Position numbers and translations under genes: made by a program | Assembly: GCA_964569695.1 (NCBI GenBank) | Contig: CAZMUA010000001.1 | Span: 99,923 to 163,922, forward strand | Length of the DNA: 64,000 nt | DNA from: UBA8106 sp964569695 | Lineage (GTDB): Bacteria; Acidobacteriota; Vicinamibacteria; Vicinamibacterales; UBA823 | Direction of reading: 5' to 3' | Shown here: positions 59,338 to 64,000 of the stretch, in pieces | How the letters are laid out: every line of letters begins with the position of its first letter | How positions within the stretch are numbered: the stretch's first letter is position 1 | Notes under the pieces: model-generated | Seen by the model: only the letters and a program-made list of their open reading frames with translations | The model's database searches: none | What the model was told of the DNA's origin: nothing

Positions 59338-59712
59338 ATGTCACATATTCTCTGTGCTGAAGTCACCGATCCGGTAGAACTCGGCGATCCTATCATTGCT
59401 GATATTTACCGTTTTGATCCATCGGTCGACACTCAAGAAAGGATGGAACGATACGTTGTTCCTTACCATTCGCGCATGAGTGTGTTTACCTTACTACGCG
59501 AGATTTATACCCATCAGGATCAGACGCTTGCTTTTCGCAATCAACAGTGTGGGCGTGGCATTTGTGGCACCTGTCAGGTACGACTTCAGATCAACGGGAG
59601 CAAGGAAAAACCGCTCAAGGGGTGTACTATTCCACTTCAACCAGGCTCTCACGTGAGTATTAAGCCTTATAGAAAAAACAAGGTAATCCGTGACCTCGTC
59701 GTGGACTTTTGA
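59338..59712 (+). CDS. [2Fe-2S] protein equivalent to the N-terminal domain of SdhB/FrdB
   Basis: This 124-residue protein has the plant-type ferredoxin cluster of SdhB: RNQQCGRGICGTCQVRLQIN with a fourth Cys in LKGCTIPLQ. The opening (IADIYRFDPSVDTQERMERY and YHSRMSVFTLLREIYTHQDQ) is the beta-grasp fold of SdhB N-domains. The C-terminal half of SdhB, with its 3Fe-4S and 4Fe-4S clusters, is absent: the protein ends after VIRDLVVDF. It is therefore a short electron partner for the flavoprotein encoded just upstream. ATG 59338 starts 9 bases after that gene's stop. Confidence 0.88.
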   Translation: MSHILCAEVTDPVELGDPIIADIYRFDPSVDTQERMERYVVPYHSRMSVFTLLREIYTHQDQTLAFRNQQCGRGICGTCQVRLQINGSKEKPLKGCTIPLQPGSHVSIKPYRKNKVIRDLVVDF

Positions 59713-59750
59713 ATTGTAGGAAATGGAAATAAGACAAGGGACGAAGGTTA

Positions 59751-60641
59751 ATGCTCTACGGGTCTTACCATAGAACGGAAACGATAGAGGAAGCGCTGGG
59801 TCATCTTGCAGGCGCCCTTGGCAGTGAACATGGCAAACAAGTGCGCCTGATTGCTGGTGGTACTGATCTCATGGTTCAGTTGCGTGAGCGCCTAACCGAG
59901 GCTGATGCGTTGGTAGACGTGAGCAGTATTCCTGCCCTCAAGAAAATCTGGGTGGAATCCCAACGGCTGCACATTGGTGCTGCCGTAACCTACAGCGAGT
60001 TAATTGCGTCCGACCTAGTCAATCAGCATGCTTATTTATTGGCAGAAACTAGTCGTCTTATCGGTGGTAAACAAATTCAGCACATGGGTACAGTCGGTGG
60101 CAATCTCGGCAACGCTTCACCTGCTGGTGACACCTTACCGTGTTTAAGCGCTCTTGAAGCTGAGGTTACATTGACCAGTTTGGACGGCGAGCGGCAGGTC
60201 GCCATGTCTGACTTTATGCTGGGCGTGCGTAAGACGGCGGTGAAGCCCCATGAACTCATTACGAAGGTGTCGTTTAATATTCTTCCTCAGTATGCTGGAA
60301 GCGCCTTCGCAAAGTTAGGGTTACGCCACAGTCAAGCGATTTCGGTTGTGGATGTTGCGACGGTCCTGTTTATCAATGACGGGCTCATAGCAGATGCGCG
60401 TGTTGCCTTGGGATCAGTCGCGCCGACAATTGTACGCGTCACGGCGGCCGAGAATATGCTAAGAGGGGAGGCTCCCTCTGACGAGTTGTTTAGTCGGGCT
60501 GCCGAGGTCTCGCGAAAGAGTCTTACGCCCATTAGTGATATCCGTGGCAGTGCTGCGTACCGGCTCTATGTTGCAAAACCAATGGTGAAGCTAGCTTTAG
60601 AAACAGCCTACGAACGAGCAAACACTAACAAAGCTAACTGA
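59751..60641 (+). CDS. Molybdenum hydroxylase FAD-binding subunit (second enzyme)
   Basis: This 296-residue FAD subunit has AGGTDLMVQLRERLTEADAL, TVGGNLGNASPAGDTLPCLS and the C-terminal GSVAPTIVRVTAAENMLRG. No extra 4Fe-4S insertion of the 4-hydroxybenzoyl-CoA reductase type is seen. It begins 38 bases after the 2Fe-2S protein gene and is followed 13 bases later by the FeS subunit, in the order FAD-FeS-Mo(L)-Mo(M). Its size (~32 kDa) resembles NdhF of nicotinate dehydrogenase. Confidence 0.94.
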   Translation: MLYGSYHRTETIEEALGHLAGALGSEHGKQVRLIAGGTDLMVQLRERLTEADALVDVSSIPALKKIWVESQRLHIGAAVTYSELIASDLVNQHAYLLAETSRLIGGKQIQHMGTVGGNLGNASPAGDTLPCLSALEAEVTLTSLDGERQVAMSDFMLGVRKTAVKPHELITKVSFNILPQYAGSAFAKLGLRHSQAISVVDVATVLFINDGLIADARVALGSVAPTIVRVTAAENMLRGEAPSDELFSRAAEVSRKSLTPISDIRGSAAYRLYVAKPMVKLALETAYERANTNKAN

Positions 60642-60654
60642 GGACAAGCTTCCG

Positions 60655-61152
60655 ATGACTGATACGATTGCAAAAGTTGGCCCGAAAGAAGTGCTCATGG
60701 AGCTTTGGCTGAATAATCAAGCCATTTCTCAGGTGGTAACGGCGGGACGCCGCCTGATTGATTTCTTACGAGACGACCTGCATTTATTCGGCACCAAGGA
60801 AGGCTGTGGTGAAGGTGAATGTGGAAGCTGTACGGTGTTTTTGAACGGCACTGCCGTTCTGGCATGTCTCATACCCATGGAAAAAGCGATTGGCGCGCAG
60901 GTGGTGACTATTGAGGGCATTGGGACACCAACCAGCTTGCACCCTGTACAACAAGCGTTGATCGAAGAAGCTGGAGTGCAGTGCGGCATGTGTACACCAG
61001 GTATGGTTATGGCCGGCGTTGATTTACTCCGACGCAATCCGGATCCAAACCGGGAAGAGATTATTGAGGGTATTGCCGGTAACTTATGTCGTTGCACTGG
61101 GTATCAAAAGATTATCTCAGCGGTGCAGCGTGCTGCTCAGGAAACAACATAA
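60655..61152 (+). CDS. Molybdenum hydroxylase [2Fe-2S] subunit (second enzyme)
   Basis: This 165-residue subunit has GCGEGECGSCTVFLNGTAVLAC for the first cluster (first 20 residues GCGEGECGSCTVFLNGTAVL), and QCGMCTPGMVMAGVDLL with GNLCRCTGYQKIISAVQ for the second. The first ~13 residues before LMELWLNNQAISQ are a short extension, so the start could be a little later. It transfers electrons between the split molybdopterin subunits encoded downstream and the FAD subunit upstream. Confidence 0.95.
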   Translation: MTDTIAKVGPKEVLMELWLNNQAISQVVTAGRRLIDFLRDDLHLFGTKEGCGEGECGSCTVFLNGTAVLACLIPMEKAIGAQVVTIEGIGTPTSLHPVQQALIEEAGVQCGMCTPGMVMAGVDLLRRNPDPNREEIIEGIAGNLCRCTGYQKIISAVQRAAQETT

Positions 61153-61179
61153 GGTTTTAGGATTCGCGAAGGAACCAGC

Positions 61180-62532
61180 ATGGCGAAACCAACAGTTGAT
61201 ACCGACACACGCAAACGAGTGACTGAAGCCGTTAGCGTAGATGACGATCACGATGTCATTGGTAAATCGGTCGTTCGGGAAGATGCGGTTTCCAAAGTAA
61301 CTGGCAAAGCTATTTATGGCGGTGACCTCTACATGCCTGGGATGCTTTATGGCAAGGTGTTGTTGAGCACCGAGGCCCACGCTCTGATCAAGCGGATTGA
61401 CACAAGGGCAGCTGAGCAAATGGACGGCGTACATGCTGTCCTGACCGCGAAGGACATTCCTGGTGAGAACGTTTTTGGGATTGCTCTTCCTGACCAGCAG
61501 GTGTTGGCAGAAAGCAAGGTTCGCTTTTGCGGGGAACCTGTCGCGCTTGTGGCAGCAGAAGATCCTTATATTGCGGAGGAAGCTCTCTCAAAAATTCAGG
61601 TTGAGTACGAGCCTATACCTGCCGTCTTTGATCCGATTCTTGCCCTTGAAGCAAATGCGCCTCAGGTACAACCGAAGGGCAACTTAATTCTCCATACGCG
61701 GGTACGGAAAGGTGATTTTGCACAAGGTTTCTCGGATGCGGATGTCGTCGTAGAAGACTTGTTTCACACCCACGGACAAGATCATGCGCCAATTGAACCT
61801 GAGTCGGGCATGGCTTGGGTCGATGAAAATGAAACGTTAGTCATTTTCTCCTCCTCACAATACATTTATCGAGATCGACGGCAAGTAGTGCGTGTAATGG
61901 GATTACCAGCCAATCGTATTCGGCACATTGCAAGCACCATGGGCGGCGGATTTGGTCGTAAGGACGACGTGACAGTAGAGATTTTTGTTGCGTTGTTGGC
62001 GTGGGCTACGAAGCGCCCGGTTCGCTTGGCTTATACGCGTCATGAATCAATGCTCACCCAAACTCACCGCCACCCCACAATTGTAAGAGCCCGGGCGGGT
62101 GCGACGCGAGCCGGTAAACTCACGGCGTTTGAGGGAGTTGCCTATGGAGACTCGGGACCATACGCCTCTTTAGGAATTTTTGTCATAAAGAAAATGGCCC
62201 TTCACTTGGGCGGTCCTTATCATTGGCCGAACTACAAGGCTGATAGTTTTTCCGCTTATACAAACAATCCCATTAGTGGACCCTTTCGTGGCTTCGGTGT
62301 TCTTCAGTGCGCTGTGGTACACGAAAATCTAATTGATCGGTTAGCAGAACAAGTCGGCATGGACCCTCTGGAATTCCGCTTGCACAATTGCCTGCGAGAG
62401 GGACTCTCGTTTAGCACTGGACAGATTATGACTGAAGCGGCAGGTTTGCCTGCAACTCTAGAAAGACTGCAGGAGTACATGGTTGAAAAAGAACTACGCT
62501 TTGATCGCAGTTCACAGGCAATGACATCATGA
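61180..62532 (+). CDS. Molybdenum hydroxylase catalytic subunit, N-terminal half (NdhL-like)
   Basis: This 450-residue protein corresponds to the N-terminal half of xanthine-oxidase-family molybdopterin subunits: SVVREDAVSKVTGKAIYGGD, TMGGGFGRKDDVTVEIFVAL and the active-site loop SGPFRGFGVLQCAVVHENLI. It ends just after the first molybdopterin domain. The second half is the next gene, with an ATGA overlap, so this is an organised split rather than a frameshift. The same division occurs in nicotinate dehydrogenase (NdhL about 50 kDa, NdhM about 37 kDa), and sizes here are very similar. GAAGGAACC before ATG 61180 is the ribosome-binding site. Confidence 0.9.
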   Translation: MAKPTVDTDTRKRVTEAVSVDDDHDVIGKSVVREDAVSKVTGKAIYGGDLYMPGMLYGKVLLSTEAHALIKRIDTRAAEQMDGVHAVLTAKDIPGENVFGIALPDQQVLAESKVRFCGEPVALVAAEDPYIAEEALSKIQVEYEPIPAVFDPILALEANAPQVQPKGNLILHTRVRKGDFAQGFSDADVVVEDLFHTHGQDHAPIEPESGMAWVDENETLVIFSSSQYIYRDRRQVVRVMGLPANRIRHIASTMGGGFGRKDDVTVEIFVALLAWATKRPVRLAYTRHESMLTQTHRHPTIVRARAGATRAGKLTAFEGVAYGDSGPYASLGIFVIKKMALHLGGPYHWPNYKADSFSAYTNNPISGPFRGFGVLQCAVVHENLIDRLAEQVGMDPLEFRLHNCLREGLSFSTGQIMTEAAGLPATLERLQEYMVEKELRFDRSSQAMTS

Positions 62533-63566
62533 AGATTCGAGGGATTGGTGTGGGTTCGATGCTCTATGGTCTCGGCTATGGTTTTGCACGGCCAGACTTT
62601 GCCAGCGCAGCAGTTGACGTTGCGTTTGATGGCAGTGTAACGCTTAGGAACGGTGCAAGCGAACTAGGCCAAGGCTTGCGGACCATTCTCTGTCAATTTG
62701 TTGCAGATGAGTTAGGAGTTCGCTTTGAAGATGTCACGATAGTTTCTGCGGACACGGAGAAAACTCCAGACTCTGGACCAGTTTCTGCCAGCCGCGCCAC
62801 TTATGTGCAAGGAAACGCTGTGGTGAAAGCCTGCCAAGACCTCAAAAGTCAACTTGGAGAGATTGCAGCGGAGTTGCTCGCATGTTCTCCGGACCGACTC
62901 ACCTTTGGCAACGGGCGTGTCTACGATCGTGAAGCGCCGTCCAGAGGACTAACATTTGCGAAACTGGCTGCGGAAACACACGCCCGTGGTAAGCGATTTC
63001 AAGGGTACGGTTGGCACAAGATTACGACTCCTGATGTAGATCCGGCGACATCTCAGGGAGATGCATATGCTACCTATGCATGGGCAAGTCAGCTTGCCGA
63101 AGTCGAAGTAGATACTGAGACCGGTAAAGTGATCGTTCTCCGATTAGCTTCTGCGACTGATGCTGGAAAAGCGATTAACCCTAAAGGCGTGGAAGGCCAG
63201 ATTGAGGGCGGCGCAGTGCAGGGACTCGGGTTTGCGTTGATGGAAGATATGGTAGTCAAGCAAGGGAAGTTTGTGAATTCTCGCTTGAGTACCTACTTGA
63301 TACCAACGGCAGCTGATGTTCCAAAGATTGATCCATTAATTGTAGAGGTGTATGACTCAACTGGTCCGCATGGGGCCAAAGGTGTGGCGGAACCAGCAAC
63401 GATTCCTACGCCTCCTGCTATTTTTAATGCGATTTCTAACGCGATTGGTCAACGGATTATTCGTACGCCTGCTTCTCCTGAACGCATTCTTCAATTATTA
63501 GGCAAACTTGATGTTGTGGAAGAGGAATCGAGAACCTTGGAGGATGTTCCCTATCCAAGTCCATAG
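62529..63566 (+). CDS. Molybdenum hydroxylase catalytic subunit, C-terminal half (NdhM-like)
   Basis: This 345-residue protein supplies the second molybdopterin domain: GASELGQGLRTILCQFVADE (Q-contact to the cofactor), VSASRATYVQGNAVVKACQD, TDAGKAINPKGVEGQIEGGA and, near residue 280, GAKGVAEPATIPTPPA with the catalytic Glu. It must combine with the NdhL-like protein to make a working active site. The ATG overlaps the stop of that gene by 4 bases. Hydroxylation of an N-heterocycle next to the ring nitrogen is the family's usual reaction; the substrate here is not known. Confidence 0.9.
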   Translation: MKIRGIGVGSMLYGLGYGFARPDFASAAVDVAFDGSVTLRNGASELGQGLRTILCQFVADELGVRFEDVTIVSADTEKTPDSGPVSASRATYVQGNAVVKACQDLKSQLGEIAAELLACSPDRLTFGNGRVYDREAPSRGLTFAKLAAETHARGKRFQGYGWHKITTPDVDPATSQGDAYATYAWASQLAEVEVDTETGKVIVLRLASATDAGKAINPKGVEGQIEGGAVQGLGFALMEDMVVKQGKFVNSRLSTYLIPTAADVPKIDPLIVEVYDSTGPHGAKGVAEPATIPTPPAIFNAISNAIGQRIIRTPASPERILQLLGKLDVVEEESRTLEDVPYPSP

Positions 63567-63595
63567 CCGAGACAATCCGAAGATTCTGATCTCGG
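63567..63595 (+). terminator. Intercistronic hairpin after the split hydroxylase genes
   Basis: CCGAGA (63567-63572) pairs with TCTCGG (63590-63595), and inside it AATC (63574-63577) pairs with GATT (63582-63585) around a CGAA loop. It begins directly after the TAG stop. Only a short T-run (GAGTTTTG) follows some 15 bases later, so it is a weak terminator or a message-stabilising hairpin. Confidence 0.35.
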
Positions 63596-63621
63596 TTGCT
63601 CGCAAATGAGTTTTGTAAAAT

Positions 63622-64000
63622 ATGAAACGAATAGTTAGTTTGACCGCCGTGTTGTTCGTTGCTGTAATTTCAATGACAGCCTGTACCCCCAACTCTGCAG
63701 TTGATGATCTTGATTCTAGCGCTGTGGAACCAATCCGATTTGGTGTTATCGCACCCCTCACTGGGCCTGTTGCGGATGCCGGATCTTATGTGGTCAGTGG
63801 TCTGCGTATTGGTGTCGAAAAAATTAATGCGGAAGGCGGTGTTTGTGAACGGCCGCTCGAGCCAATTATTTTAGACGGTAGAAATGATCCGCAGGAATCT
63901 GCGAATGCAGCTGAGAATTTAATAACGCGGGAGGAAGTACCAGTCATTATGGGTGCTTGGGGTAGTTCTGCGACACTAGCCGTGATGCCGGTTATGGCAC
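63622..64000 (+). CDS. Liv-type ABC transporter substrate-binding lipoprotein (partial, cut by window end)
   Basis: The first 126 residues of a periplasmic binding protein are visible and the frame is open at the window end. The lipoprotein signal is VLFVAVISMTACT. Then come RFGVIAPLTGPVADAGSYVV, INAEGGVCERPLEPIILDGR and VPVIMGAWGSSATLAVMPVM, as in LivJ/LivK-type receptors for branched-chain amino acids, amides or aromatic acids. It lies 55 bases after the split molybdenum hydroxylase, so it may capture that pathway's substrate. The permease and ATPase genes would lie further right. Confidence 0.88.
   Translation, partial: MKRIVSLTAVLFVAVISMTACTPNSAVDDLDSSAVEPIRFGVIAPLTGPVADAGSYVVSGLRIGVEKINAEGGVCERPLEPIILDGRNDPQESANAAENLITREEVPVIMGAWGSSATLAVMPVMA

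Noticed and set aside
62529..62532. Frameshifted or broken molybdenum hydroxylase gene
   Set aside because: The break falls at a domain border with a clean ATGA overlap, and both parts are intact, matching the known NdhL/NdhM arrangement.

Overview
This looks like a Gram-negative bacterial chromosome segment, most likely from an Acidobacteriota-like lineage (for example Vicinamibacteria). That is an inference: there is no rRNA in the window. The supporting signs are a TonB receptor with a carboxypeptidase-regulatory-like N-terminal domain, a very large VPS10/sortilin-type propeller protein, a 900-residue secreted PIG-L protein, and many lipoproteins and secreted hydrolases. No mobile elements, CRISPR arrays or rRNA genes were seen. 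By eye the first ~20 kb is clearly more GC-rich than the stretch around 37-48 kb.

Layout. (1) 1-4 kb: the end of a glycosyltransferase gene, a SAM methyltransferase, a RibD-type reductase without a deaminase domain, a GTP cyclohydrolase II-like protein with an extra N-terminal domain, and a creatininase-family amidohydrolase. Together they resemble a pathway that diverts the riboflavin/pterin precursor into a methylated and glycosylated product. (2) 4-10 kb: an FkbM methyltransferase and an alkaline-phosphatase-superfamily membrane enzyme, divergent from opgG/opgH (osmoregulated periplasmic glucan synthesis). (3) 10-11.4 kb: a two-gene NosR-like electron-transfer module (FMN-binding protein plus polyferredoxin membrane protein). 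(4) 11.4-33.6 kb: a housekeeping and secreted-enzyme region: Gfo/Idh/MocA oxidoreductase, MATE exporter, PIG-L protein, PQQ dehydrogenase, VPS10 protein, amino-acid permease, GH20 hexosaminidase, phosphodiesterase, metzincin-like lipoprotein, DEAD-box helicase, an exported UxuA-like protein and a YtcJ-type amidohydrolase lipoprotein.

(5) 33.6-39 kb: leucine biosynthesis leuC-leuD, a divergent LysR regulator, then leuA-leuB. LeuA lacks the allosteric C-terminal domain, and three palindromic ATTATAAT boxes lie in the lysR/leuA interval. (6) 39-42.2 kb: tRNA-Ser(GCU), gltX, a DsbA-like exported oxidoreductase and tRNA-Gln(CUG). (7) 42.2-45.1 kb: a TonB receptor with His/Asp-rich loops behind a small exported Cys/His protein, probably a metal (zinc-type) uptake unit. 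(8) 45.1-48.4 kb: quinone oxidoreductase, an exported HpcH/HpaI-type aldolase and an SLC13-type transporter.

(9) 48.5-64 kb: two divergent operons that look like one catabolic locus. Leftward: a molybdenum hydroxylase (L-G-M-S) followed by an ADP-forming acyl-CoA synthetase and an AMP-forming CoA ligase. Rightward: a PxpA-like ATP-dependent lactamase, an SdhA/FrdA-like flavoprotein with a free-standing 2Fe-2S protein, a second molybdenum hydroxylase whose catalytic subunit is split into two genes (as in nicotinate dehydrogenase), and a Liv-type substrate-binding lipoprotein cut by the window end. The combination suggests import, hydroxylation, reduction or oxidation, ring opening and CoA activation of an unidentified, probably N-heterocyclic or aromatic, substrate. 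This locus and the riboflavin-precursor cluster at the left edge are the two best candidates for an undescribed system.
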